34,470 nt of DNA, from assembly GCA_018000295.1 (NCBI GenBank), contig JAGNKE010000004.1:124016-158485 (forward strand), given 5' to 3'. The notes beneath the pieces were generated by a model. It saw only the letters and a program-made list of their open reading frames with translations. It ran no database searches and had not been told where the DNA came from. A program made the position numbers and the translations under genes. Position 1 is the first letter of the stretch; each line of letters opens with the position of its first letter. Shown one piece after another: positions 6,480 to 14,574 of the stretch. The DNA is from Alphaproteobacteria bacterium. Lineage in GTDB: Bacteria; Pseudomonadota; Alphaproteobacteria; Micavibrionales; Micavibrionaceae.

Positions 6480-8345
6480 TCACCCCGCGCTTTCACTCAT
6501 CCCCTCCAACTCCAGCCATCTTGTCTCGGCGGTCTCCAGCTCCTTCTGTGCGCGGGCAAGCCGCTTGGACACGCGGTCGAACTCCTCCGGGCTCTCCATG
6601 TAAAGGCGCGGGTTCTCCATCGCCTCTTGCAGCGCCGTCATCTCCCGTTCCAGCGCCTCGATCTTCGCGGGCAGTTGCTCCAGCTCATGCTTGAGCTTGA
6701 AGGTCATCTTCGCACCGGCCTGTTTCGGCAGCGCAGAGGGAGTAGAGGGAACTGGAGGTTGCTCCTGCTTTTTCGTCTGTGGCCGCTCGTACGTCTCGGC
6801 GGGCAGGATATCCGCCGCCTGCGCCTTCTTGAAGGCGACGTAATCGCTGTATCCGCCGATAATGCCCTCGACCACGCCGTTCCCCTCGAACACCAGCATC
6901 TTGTTCACCGTGCGGTCCAGAAAATCCCGGTCGTGGGAAACGACGACCAGCGTCCCGTCAAAGGTGCGGATCGTGCGGGTCAGCATATCGAGCGTATCCA
7001 TATCCAGATCGTTCGTTGGCTCATCGAGAATCAGAAAGCTGCCGGGGTTCGCCAGAACCTTGGCCAGCATCAATCGATTCTTCTGGCCGCCCGAAAGCGT
7101 GGCCACCGACCGCCACGCATCCTCCGGGTCGAACAGAAAATCCTTCAGATAGCCGCAGATATGGCGCAGCTTGCCGCGCACCTCAAGATAATCCGTCCCC
7201 GGCGGGCACAGATTTTCCTTGAGCGTTTTATCGTTCATAAGCTGCGAGCGGTTCTGGTCGAAATACGAAAACGCCAGCTCCTTGGAAATTTTCACCTTCC
7301 CCGTATCCGCCGTTTCCTCCCCAGTCAGCATCCGCAGGAACGTGGTCTTGCCCGACCCGTTCTTGCCCATGAGGCCGATCCGGTCGCCCTTCTTGATCCG
7401 CATATTGAATTTATCGAGGATGACCAACCGCCCCGCTCTGGGCATATCGAAGCTTTTGCACACCTGCATGAACTCCGCGATATTCTGGGACGATTCCTCG
7501 GCCTTAAGGGGAGGCAGCTCGATCTTGGAGACAATCCGCCGGAATTGCTTCTGCGCGGTCTCCAGTGCGTCCCGCGCCTCGAACGCCTGTTCCTGCCGCC
7601 GGATGTTACGCTTGACCCGCGCCTTCACCCCCCGTGTCGCCCATTCCATCTCCAGCTCGACCTTCTTGGCCTGATTCTGCAGGGCGCGGCCTTCCTGTTC
7701 CAGAATCTCTTTCGACCATTCCTCGAAATACCGGAAGCCTCGGGGACTCACTTTAAGCGCGCCCCGGTCCAGCCAGAAAACCCGGTCGGTGATATTCGCC
7801 AGAAACGCCCGGTCGTGCGACACGCACAAAACCGCGCCGCGGTAGGAGTACAGGTATCGCTCCAGCCACTCAATCAGTTCCAGATCCATGTGGTTGGTCG
7901 GCTCATCGAGCAGCAGGATGTCCGGCTCTTCGACCAGCGCGCGCGCCAGCGCCGCCCGCCGCAGCTGCCCCCCCGAAAGCGTATTCAGCTTGTCGTTGAT
8001 GTCCAGCCCCAGAGGTTGAATGACCATCTCCACCTTATACGTCTTGTCCCATTCCTCTGTGTCGGCCTCCAGCCCCTCGAAGACGAAATCCAGAACCGTC
8101 TGGTCGGTCGGCTCGACGTGCTGGCGCATATAGCCCGTGGTCACGCCCGGCAGGGTCCAGCGCTTGCCGTCATCCAGTTCGCGCTCCCCGGTAATCAAAT
8201 TCATCAGCGTGGTCTTGCCTGCCCCGTTCTTCCCGACGAGGGCGATCTTGCGCCCAGAATGGATGTGAAAGGTCAACCCCTCGAAAAAGGGCTTCCCGCC
8301 AAGGATGACAACGGCGTCTTCAACGCTGAGAATAAGGTCCGACAT
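6480..8345 (-). CDS. uup: ABC-F family ATPase, Uup-like
   Basis: A soluble protein of 621 residues with two ATP-binding cassettes and no membrane domain. The first Walker A is GKNGAGKTT (residues 38-46), with signature LSGGQLRRAALARAL and Walker B LDEPTNHMDLELIEWLE. The second cassette, from about residue 305, has GKNGSGKTT, LSGGQKNRLMLAKVL and LDEPTNDLDMD. The last 70 residues form a charged coiled coil, as in Uup, which binds DNA or ribosomes and affects replication fork and ribosome functions. I chose the ATG at 8345 (MSDLILSV), where family homology starts. A TTG at 8381 would add 12 residues and cannot be excluded. Neither start has a strong ribosome site. Assignment as Uup rather than another ABC-F member rests on the C-terminal coiled coil. 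Confidence 0.88.
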   Translation of the reverse strand: MSDLILSVEDAVVILGGKPFFEGLTFHIHSGRKIALVGKNGAGKTTLMNLITGERELDDGKRWTLPGVTTGYMRQHVEPTDQTVLDFVFEGLEADTEEWDKTYKVEMVIQPLGLDINDKLNTLSGGQLRRAALARALVEEPDILLLDEPTNHMDLELIEWLERYLYSYRGAVLCVSHDRAFLANITDRVFWLDRGALKVSPRGFRYFEEWSKEILEQEGRALQNQAKKVELEMEWATRGVKARVKRNIRRQEQAFEARDALETAQKQFRRIVSKIELPPLKAEESSQNIAEFMQVCKSFDMPRAGRLVILDKFNMRIKKGDRIGLMGKNGSGKTTFLRMLTGEETADTGKVKISKELAFSYFDQNRSQLMNDKTLKENLCPPGTDYLEVRGKLRHICGYLKDFLFDPEDAWRSVATLSGGQKNRLMLAKVLANPGSFLILDEPTNDLDMDTLDMLTRTIRTFDGTLVVVSHDRDFLDRTVNKMLVFEGNGVVEGIIGGYSDYVAFKKAQAADILPAETYERPQTKKQEQPPVPSTPSALPKQAGAKMTFKLKHELEQLPAKIEALEREMTALQEAMENPRLYMESPEEFDRVSKRLARAQKELETAETRWLELEGMSESAG

Positions 8346-8444
8346 GCGGGGGGTTTTAGCAGGGGCCGCAGATTCCTGCAAAGCTTATTCGTTATTGCAG
8401 ACCGATGACCTGCAAAAATGGCGCTCAGGGCAAAACCACCTAAG

Positions 8445-8476
8445 CCCAAACACAAAGGCCGACCATATCGGGGCCT
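8445..8476 (-). terminator. Probable terminator after the SET-domain gene
   Basis: On the minus strand the stop codon is followed directly by AGGCC, an 11-base loop, GGCCT and then TTGTGTTTG. An alternative pairing (CCGA with TCGG inside) lengthens the stem with a two-base bulge. The tail is only moderately U-rich. Confidence 0.45.
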
Positions 8477-8980
8477 CTAAGCCTTCACCGTAACCAGAGA
8501 ACCTGATGCTTTTACAGCAGCCCTGGGAAGAGGCATGATCAGGAAGGTTTTGCAGGTCATAATGCCGAGGTTGTGGACGACATTATCTGGGTCACAGATC
8601 ATGTAATCGCAGGTAATCTCTTCACCATATTTGATGTCCCGCAAAGCATAATCAATATGTTCTGACCAATCATTGCTCAGCAAGTCGGACAGAGGCCCTA
8701 TCGCGGGATCGGAGCTATGATTGACGTGCTTGCTCATATCATTGCTAATAAAAACACCCGTCGCATCCATATCGCCGTTCACATCGGCATGAGGATACGG
8801 GTACTTCCCAATTTTTTCACGTTCCGCAGGGCTCATGGCCAGATATTCTTTGACCGACAGGAACTTTGTCACAGAAGGACAGTAGCGCCAGACCATCGTT
8901 CCTTTCTGGATATCCTCCCCGGCGAAAAGTCCATTGCCACCGTAGGAATCCGGACCGATAAACCCTTTGACCAATAACAT
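8477..8980 (-). CDS. SET-domain protein (putative lysine methyltransferase)
   Basis: A 167-residue protein that is essentially one SET domain. The N-terminal strand GGNGLFAGEDIQKGTMVW resembles the opening of SET folds. The two diagnostic pseudoknot motifs are present: SKHVNHSSDP (N87-H88) and IKYGEEITCDY (residues 116-126, catalytic-type Tyr126). SET proteins transfer methyl groups from S-adenosylmethionine to lysines, and bacterial examples act on host histones or on bacterial DNA-binding or ribosomal proteins. No post-SET cysteine cluster is seen and there is no signal peptide. The gene stands alone, with a probable terminator at its end. Substrate unknown. Confidence 0.82.
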   Translation of the reverse strand: MLLVKGFIGPDSYGGNGLFAGEDIQKGTMVWRYCPSVTKFLSVKEYLAMSPAEREKIGKYPYPHADVNGDMDATGVFISNDMSKHVNHSSDPAIGPLSDLLSNDWSEHIDYALRDIKYGEEITCDYMICDPDNVVHNLGIMTCKTFLIMPLPRAAVKASGSLVTVKA

Positions 8981-9110
8981 AGAGTCCCCTGTTGAATGAC
9001 CTCTCCTATTATTCTCTATCTGAGATTAAAAAAATCTCAACAAACATTTTTGTAAAACCCGAACTATGAGCATTTTTATCCGCCCGGGGAGGGGGGAAGG
9101 AGGGGGCCGT

Positions 9111-10502
9111 TCAGGCTGCAATCGACAGGTTTTTAAGCCCGAAGGCCGCGGCCACCTTGGTCAAAGAGGCTTTTTCGATCGCTGCATATAAGGCAAAGGG
9201 ATCAAGCACTTCGTGCCCCATCGCCGCCTCGAAATCGGCCTTGGAGGAACGTTCAAAATCGTCTTTCCAGTCCTTGGTCGCCGCGTTGGAGGCAAAAATC
9301 CCCGCCGCACTCACGGGCAGGAAGTCTTCATAAACGATGGGGGCAAACGCCACCAAGCCCGACTCGACCAGCCCGTCGAGAGAGGTGGGCGCCTGTCCCT
9401 TATGCTTCCGGCCCTTTTCGGTAACGTAATACTGGAAGTACGCCAGCCCCTCGCGCCGCATCCCGGCGGGATCGGAGGGGAACGCTCTGAAGGTTTGATA
9501 CAAAAAAGCATTGTATTCCGAAGCGTTTGACCCGTCCGCCTTCGGCTTGACGTTTTCCAGCACTCTGGCCAGAAGCTGATCGTAAAGCTGCCGCCCCTTG
9601 GGCGTCAGGGCGGCGCTACGCTGCTCGATTTCTCCGAATCGGGCGGTGTGTTCGCCTTCCTCACCCGCAAACCGTACCTTTTCGGTCAGGGCGCGGAACG
9701 ACGTTTGCCGCAGCAAAATCGGGCAGGAGCCGGGCGGCCCCTCCACAACGTTCTTCGCGTTCATCCCGCGCTTGGGCATATCGGCCTGTATAGTGTCGAT
9801 CTCCAGCGTGCGCGGGGTCAGGTGGTTGATATGCGGCCCCTTGAAGCACACGATATCCGCCACGCGCGGGTCAGCATCCCGCATCTGAATATATAGCGCC
9901 TTGGAGACCCCCGGAGCGGCGTCGGAATGCCACTGGAAGACCTTGGTCGCTTCGGCGATGAAGCGTTGAGTGTCTGTTTCATTCAAACCGTCCTGCCGCT
10001 CGGCTTTATCGACCAACGCCCGCAGCGTGTCCGAGAAAATATCCCGCGCCGCCAGCAGCTCTTCCGCCTTCTCTCTCAGCCCCTGATCCTTGATCAGCTC
10101 CGTCCGCAGCAGGGAGGTGAACACCCGGAACGGCGAACGCGAAAGGCTCACTCCCTCCACGGCGCGGAAGGCGGTGGAATGAACCGGCACGTTGGCTTGC
10201 GTCAGATCGTAATACCCCACAGGCTGCATCCCCATAACCCCGAACACGCGGGCAATCATCTGCAGCTCGGAGGCCTTGCCAAGTCGGATCGCCCCGTGCC
10301 GCTCCTCGGATATCCGCTCCAGATTGTCCGTCTCCTCAAGCTGTTTCCGCAGCGCCGGATCGGCGGCCAGCACACGCTCGTTTACATCCCGCACCAGCTC
10401 CAGCAGCGTGCCATAGGCGGGTACTTCCTTGCGGTACATCTCGGACATCGCCCGTGAAAACCGGGCGCGGAGATCATCGGGGGAAATAAAGCTTTTGGTC
10501 AT
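9111..10502 (-). CDS. hglS: 2-oxoadipate dioxygenase/decarboxylase (HglS/YdcJ, DUF1338 family)
   Basis: A 463-residue protein of the iron-dependent HglS family, which converts 2-oxoadipate to D-2-hydroxyglutarate in lysine and pipecolate breakdown. Family landmarks seen are ERHGAIRLGKASELQMIARVF segments near the N-terminus, QPVGYYDL, a central GPHINHLTPR motif with probable metal-binding histidine, and IVYEDFLPVSAAGIFASNA near the C-terminus. The start is the ATG at 10502, because GAGGA lies 7 bases upstream; a TTG 12 bases further up overlaps that ribosome site. The aldehyde dehydrogenase at 11193, read in the opposite direction, fits the preceding 2-aminoadipate semialdehyde step. The required aminotransferase and the D-2-hydroxyglutarate dehydrogenase are not in the window. 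Confidence 0.88.
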   Translation of the reverse strand: MTKSFISPDDLRARFSRAMSEMYRKEVPAYGTLLELVRDVNERVLAADPALRKQLEETDNLERISEERHGAIRLGKASELQMIARVFGVMGMQPVGYYDLTQANVPVHSTAFRAVEGVSLSRSPFRVFTSLLRTELIKDQGLREKAEELLAARDIFSDTLRALVDKAERQDGLNETDTQRFIAEATKVFQWHSDAAPGVSKALYIQMRDADPRVADIVCFKGPHINHLTPRTLEIDTIQADMPKRGMNAKNVVEGPPGSCPILLRQTSFRALTEKVRFAGEEGEHTARFGEIEQRSAALTPKGRQLYDQLLARVLENVKPKADGSNASEYNAFLYQTFRAFPSDPAGMRREGLAYFQYYVTEKGRKHKGQAPTSLDGLVESGLVAFAPIVYEDFLPVSAAGIFASNAATKDWKDDFERSSKADFEAAMGHEVLDPFALYAAIEKASLTKVAAAFGLKNLSIAA

Positions 10503-10532
10503 CGTTATCCTCAAGGCTTTTGCTGTAACATT

Positions 10533-11105
10533 TTACCATACTGGCAAGTCCTTCTGTTCCTCAACCAAATGTAAAGGTAAAGAAGCCTGAACAGCACAAT
10601 CGTGGATCAAATCTAAGAAACATAGGCCCTCGCGGGTGTAAGTCACAAAGCTGTCATCCCAGAGATAAAAATGCGTTACATATTTATATTCAAGGAGAAA
10701 TCTTTCAAAATACGATTTCTTTTCTCTATCACGTTCTTCGGCAGGAAGAATCGGGAAAACCCTAAAATGCTCCTGATATGTTTCGGCATGGTCTTCATTT
10801 GTGGGTAAGTGATAAAACGTAGGAAGTGTGGCTGGCTGCCTCTTACAAGTCTTCAAAATTTGCCCAAAAAAACCCTCATGTCTACTGAAAGTACCCACGG
10901 ATAAAAGCTTTTCGGTATTAAAATCCCAAATAAATGAATGCTTCAGGAGCAATCGTGCAAACTCTGTCGAGGCTTCCATAAGACTAAAATCGGTCTGCCC
11001 CGTGGCTATCCTGTGGCGGCAAATAACGCGGGTAAGACCTGTCTTTTCATCAAAGGCACTGAAAACAAAAACGCCGATCTTCGTATAAATCTCAGGAAAT
11101 TTCAT
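10533..11105 (-). CDS. Uncharacterised protein, 190 residues
   Basis: I do not recognise this gene. It encodes a soluble protein without signal peptide or membrane span, rich in aromatic residues (EYKYVTHFYLWDDSFVTY). It lies 30 bases upstream of hglS on the same strand, so it could be co-transcribed with it. Its base composition is richer in A+T than that of hglS and the aldehyde dehydrogenase, which suggests a separate origin. The steady codon pattern and the absence of a better frame on either strand support it as a real gene. Confidence 0.65.
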   Translation of the reverse strand: MKFPEIYTKIGVFVFSAFDEKTGLTRVICRHRIATGQTDFSLMEASTEFARLLLKHSFIWDFNTEKLLSVGTFSRHEGFFGQILKTCKRQPATLPTFYHLPTNEDHAETYQEHFRVFPILPAEERDREKKSYFERFLLEYKYVTHFYLWDDSFVTYTREGLCFLDLIHDCAVQASLPLHLVEEQKDLPVW

Positions 11106-11192
11106 ATCAAATATCTACAGGCAGTTAGACCATCATGATAAACTATCCGCGCAAAATTCAAAACCTTTCGCGTTAATCCAAGGAGTTCCGCC

Positions 11193-12704
11193 ATGACCGC
11201 ACCGCAACAAATTTTCGCCGCCCTCGGACTGGATAAAAAGGACATCGGCGGCGGCGATTGGGAGGTCCGCTCCCCCATTGATGGCGCGCACATCGCCTCG
11301 GTCAAAACTCACACCCCGAAGGACGCTGACAAAATCATCGCCCAATCCCTTAAAGCATTCGAAGTTTGGCGCAGCGTCCCGGCCCCCCGCCGCGGCGAAC
11401 TGGTCCGTCTCTACGGCGAAATCCTGCGCGAGAACAAGGAGGTGCTTGGCCGCCTCGTCACCCTCGAATGCGGTAAGATATTACAGGAGGGCTACGGCGA
11501 GGTGCAGGAGATGATCGATATTTGCGATTTCGCGGTGGGGTTAAGCCGCCAGCTTTACGGCCTCACGATCACCTCCGAACGCCCCGCGCACAAGATGCGC
11601 GAACTCTGGCACCCCGCCGGCCCGGTGGGGATCATCAGCGCCTTTAACTTCCCCGTTGCGGTCTGGGCATGGAATGCGGCCCTCGCCCTTGTCTGCGGCG
11701 ACAGTGTGATCTGGAAGCCCTCCGAAAAAACACCTATCTCGGCTCTGGCCTGCCAGAAGCTGTTCCTCGAAGCCTGCAAAAGATTCGGAAAGGACGCGCC
11801 GGACGGCCTCTCGCAACTCCTGATCGGCGGGCCGGACATCGGCGCAATCATGGTGGAGGACAGGCGCGTGCCCGTCATCAGCGCGACCGGAAGCTGCGCG
11901 ATGGGGCGCATCGTCGGCCCCCGCGTGGCCCAAAGATTCGGGCGCAGTATCTTGGAGCTTGGCGGCAACAACGCGATCATCGTGGCCCCCAGCGCGGATC
12001 TCGATCTCGCCTTTCAGGGCATCGTCTTCGGTGCCGTCGGCACGGCGGGCCAGCGCTGCACCACCACGCGCCGGATTTTCGTGCATAAATCCATCTACGC
12101 GAAATTCGTAGGCCGTTTGAAGAAGGCCTACGGCAAACTCTCCATCGGCAACCCGCTGGACCCCGGAACGCTGGTCGGCCCGCTGATTGACAAACAGGCT
12201 TATGAGAATATGGAGAAGGCGCTGAAAACTGCAAAGAAAAACGGCGGCGAGATTACGGGCGGCGGCCGCGCTCTGGCGAAGAAGTACCCCGGCGCCTACT
12301 ATGTGAATCCCGCGCTGGTCGAAATGAAGGGCAAGGTGGACAATATCCATGAGGAAACCTTTGCGCCCATCCTCTACGTCTTTTCCTATACGGATTTGAA
12401 AGAGGCCATCGCCCGCCAGAACGCCGTGCCGCAGGGCTTGTCGTCCTCCATCTTCACCAACGATTTGCGCGAGGCGGAATTGTTCACGGCGGAGGCGGGC
12501 AGCGATTGCGGCATCGCGAATGTGAATATAGGAACCTCCGGCGCCGAGATCGGCGGCGCCTTCGGCGGCGAAAAAGAAACCGGCGGCGGCCGCGAAAGCG
12601 GCTCCGATTCATGGAAGGCTTATATGCGCCGCGTCACCTCGACCGTGAACTACTCCGACAAGCTCCCCCTCGCACAGGGGATTGCGTTTAACGTGGGGGA
12701 TTAG
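11193..12704 (+). CDS. amaB: Aldehyde dehydrogenase, ALDH7/AmaB type (2-aminoadipate semialdehyde dehydrogenase)
   Basis: A 503-residue NAD(P)-dependent aldehyde dehydrogenase. The Rossmann region contains FNFPVAVWAWNAALALVCGD and WKPSEKTP. Catalytic residues are E255 in LELGGNN and C289 in GQRCTTTRR. The ELGGNN variant and the C-terminal GGAFGGEKETGGGRESGSD are typical of the ALDH7 (antiquitin, AmaB) branch, which oxidises 2-aminoadipate 6-semialdehyde (in equilibrium with piperideine-6-carboxylate) to 2-aminoadipate. AAGGAG lies 8 bases before the start. HglS nearby acts two steps later, which supports a lysine-degradation role. Other semialdehydes remain possible. Confidence 0.87.
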   Translation: MTAPQQIFAALGLDKKDIGGGDWEVRSPIDGAHIASVKTHTPKDADKIIAQSLKAFEVWRSVPAPRRGELVRLYGEILRENKEVLGRLVTLECGKILQEGYGEVQEMIDICDFAVGLSRQLYGLTITSERPAHKMRELWHPAGPVGIISAFNFPVAVWAWNAALALVCGDSVIWKPSEKTPISALACQKLFLEACKRFGKDAPDGLSQLLIGGPDIGAIMVEDRRVPVISATGSCAMGRIVGPRVAQRFGRSILELGGNNAIIVAPSADLDLAFQGIVFGAVGTAGQRCTTTRRIFVHKSIYAKFVGRLKKAYGKLSIGNPLDPGTLVGPLIDKQAYENMEKALKTAKKNGGEITGGGRALAKKYPGAYYVNPALVEMKGKVDNIHEETFAPILYVFSYTDLKEAIARQNAVPQGLSSSIFTNDLREAELFTAEAGSDCGIANVNIGTSGAEIGGAFGGEKETGGGRESGSDSWKAYMRRVTSTVNYSDKLPLAQGIAFNVGD

Positions 12705-13235
12705 GTGTCTGGCAGCGGAAAAGAAAAAGAAAAGCTCAAGATTTATGAAATAGCCATTTTTCTGGCGTTTTTTTCCGCCTGTTATTTGTTTTCCATTCCC
12801 TACAAGGAAAAACTGTTCCTAAGAGAAATAAGCGTTGCCGAACTTCGCCAGATGAGCGCACAGGAATACATGAAGATGATGTATTGGACCTCTGATTTAA
12901 CGTTTTTCAGTGTTTTGGAAGATTGGCCGCGCAAGGAAGACATCCCGTATATTCTAAGCCTTGTTGAAAGCCAAGGATATACAGGCACGGCTTACTGTAA
13001 ATGTTCTAACAGCTTTAAACGGATATCAATTTCAATTTACCCTCCATTCGGAATCTACGGCACTACGGAAAGCATCGCAGCCCTGAATCTTCTTAAAGCA
13101 ATAAAGGAAGAAAAATTTGAAGGTTACTATCAATACTTTCGTGACGACAAAGACGAAATCATTGCCTGGGCGCGGGCGGAGGCAGCAAAGCTGCAACAGG
13201 AAAAAGCGCAAACTCCCAGCGCCCCTCTCCCATAA
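12705..13235 (+). CDS. Small membrane protein, paralogue of the gene at 18449
   Basis: A 176-residue protein of unknown function. It starts with GTG directly after the aldehyde dehydrogenase stop codon; GGGGG inside the end of that gene is the likely ribosome site. One membrane span lies near residues 15-31 (IAIFLAFFSACYLFSIPY). The rest matches the gene at 18449: ISxxEL, MSAxEYxxMM, EDIPYxLxLxES and DKDEIIAWARAEAAK. The C-terminal Ala-Pro-Leu-Pro and the stop codon lie in a copy of the dispersed repeat. A two-cysteine YCKC motif is present here and absent in the paralogue. Probable operon with the aldehyde dehydrogenase, though no functional link is evident. Confidence 0.75.
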   Translation: MSGSGKEKEKLKIYEIAIFLAFFSACYLFSIPYKEKLFLREISVAELRQMSAQEYMKMMYWTSDLTFFSVLEDWPRKEDIPYILSLVESQGYTGTAYCKCSNSFKRISISIYPPFGIYGTTESIAALNLLKAIKEEKFEGYYQYFRDDKDEIIAWARAEAAKLQQEKAQTPSAPLP

Positions 13236-13272
13236 TCCCTCTCCCCTCGGGAGTGGGAGCATGAGAGTGCAG
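13222..13272. repeat. Dispersed C-rich/G-rich palindromic repeat, copy B (degenerate right arm)
   Basis: The left arm CCCCTCTCCC and the centre CCCTCTCCCCTCGGGAG match the other copies. The right arm is decayed (TGGGAGCATGAGAG). The repeat encodes the last residues and stop of the gene ending at 13235. Confidence 0.75.
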
Positions 13273-13332
13273 AAAAAAGATGGCCTTTTCTGCCGGCCGT
13301 TTGTAATGTGAACCTCTTCAAGGCGACCGGAA

Positions 13333-14451
13333 ATGACCAAGGAACTCACCGAACAGGAAAAACAGCAGCGGATCAGGGAAACCGATCAGAATCCCTGGCT
13401 CCTTCTGGCGCGGGAGGGGCGGCAGGGCTGGAACGGCTTTATGCTGCGCCATTACGGGGAGCAGGCCGTTCCAAAGACGGCAGCGCAGGATCTCAAGCCG
13501 ATGGAGGAGGGGCGCTATCTGGCCTGGCTCGAACGCTTCCGCAAACGCGAGAAGGAGGGAACGGAGGCAAGTCTGGAAACGCCCTCCTTTAGGGGAAATA
13601 TTATAAACAAGCCCTTCGATGCCTCCGGTTTTGTTTTCCTCGGCACCCCGGATTTTTCAAAAGCTTTATTTTCCGAGAATGTTGATTTTTCTGGCGCAGT
13701 TTTCCTCAAGGGCGCGGATTTCCACGCCGCAGAATTTTTGGGCCCGTCCCACTTTTCGCAGGTGGTTTTTAAGGAGAGGGCCAATTTTTCGGAAGCCTCA
13801 TTTTCTCACGCCTTTTTCAAAAAGACCGAATTCACAATCGCGGATTTCAGGGCCGCCAGCGTGAAAGTCGCGATCAACTTCAAGGAGGCGAAGTTCAAGG
13901 AACCGCCACGCTTCGGTGGGCTTCAGTGTGATACGATATTTTTCGACGGGGCGGAGTTCGGCAACGACCTGAAGGAAGACCGCCTCCATATCTCTGCCTC
14001 TTCATGGGCGGCCCTGATCCGCCTGATGGAGAAGGTCCATAATCTGCCGCAGCGCCAGGTTTTCCATGAAAAGCTTCTGGAGGTAGAAAAACACTATAAG
14101 ACCGAGAAAAGCGCCCGCCCGCTTTATACAGGGTATAGGGCGCTGGGCTCCGGGCGTTCGGCGTTCCTACCCTTCTTCTGGTGGCTATTCTTTTCCCTGG
14201 CCTTCGGGGTGTTTTATCTGGGGTGCGCCAAAACGCTCAACGCATCTCTGGCCTTTGCCGTTTCCAACAGCCTGCCTTTTGTCGGAAGCGTCAACCCGCA
14301 GATTGGGCAGTTTTGGTCGGAGGTTCCCGCTGAGTTCATCCCCCTCGTAATGCTGATCGCAGGTCTGCACGCAATCCTCAGCCTGATCTGCATTTTCTGC
14401 ATCGGTCTGGCGCTCCGCAACCGCTTCAGGATCAAGCTCGGCGGCTTCTGA
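13333..14451 (+). CDS. Pentapeptide-repeat membrane protein
   Basis: A 372-residue protein. Residues 1-80 are charged and soluble. About 85-200 consist of pentapeptide-type repeats with Phe every fifth residue (FDASGFVFLG, FSENVDFSGAVFLKGADF, FKERANFSEASFSHAFF), which fold as a right-handed beta helix. A helical linker (MEKVHNLPQRQVFHEKLLEVEKHY as a helix from about 235) leads to two membrane spans near 283-303 and 335-360. This layout is common in uncharacterised membrane proteins with a cytosolic pentapeptide domain. No function can be assigned from the sequence. The start ATG follows CCGGAA; no other start in frame fits better. Confidence 0.78.
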   Translation: MTKELTEQEKQQRIRETDQNPWLLLAREGRQGWNGFMLRHYGEQAVPKTAAQDLKPMEEGRYLAWLERFRKREKEGTEASLETPSFRGNIINKPFDASGFVFLGTPDFSKALFSENVDFSGAVFLKGADFHAAEFLGPSHFSQVVFKERANFSEASFSHAFFKKTEFTIADFRAASVKVAINFKEAKFKEPPRFGGLQCDTIFFDGAEFGNDLKEDRLHISASSWAALIRLMEKVHNLPQRQVFHEKLLEVEKHYKTEKSARPLYTGYRALGSGRSAFLPFFWWLFFSLAFGVFYLGCAKTLNASLAFAVSNSLPFVGSVNPQIGQFWSEVPAEFIPLVMLIAGLHAILSLICIFCIGLALRNRFRIKLGGF

Positions 14452-14574
14452 TTTTCCGCCCGATCTAATACCGCCGGAGGGGAACAAACTTATTGCTGTC
14501 CGGGGGGGTTCTTGCTATGAAAAAAGCTTGAAAACATTGAATGTCAGCGGACAGGCGCTGGAAGGGGTTAGTTC

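Noticed and set aside
6627..8408. 593-codon plus-strand frame opposite the ABC-F gene
   Set aside because: The minus strand has both complete ATP-binding cassettes. The opposing translation is an Arg/Gln/His-rich shadow typical of GC-rich DNA.
9086..9106. G-rich tract that could form a quadruplex after hglS
   Set aside because: It has only three runs of three or more G unless one run is split, and it lies at a gene end without further structure. Not distinguishable from skewed composition.
14140..14451. Pentapeptide protein as a Qnr/MfpA-type gyrase protector
   Set aside because: The repeat block is short and imperfect and is followed by two membrane spans, unlike the soluble gyrase-protecting proteins.
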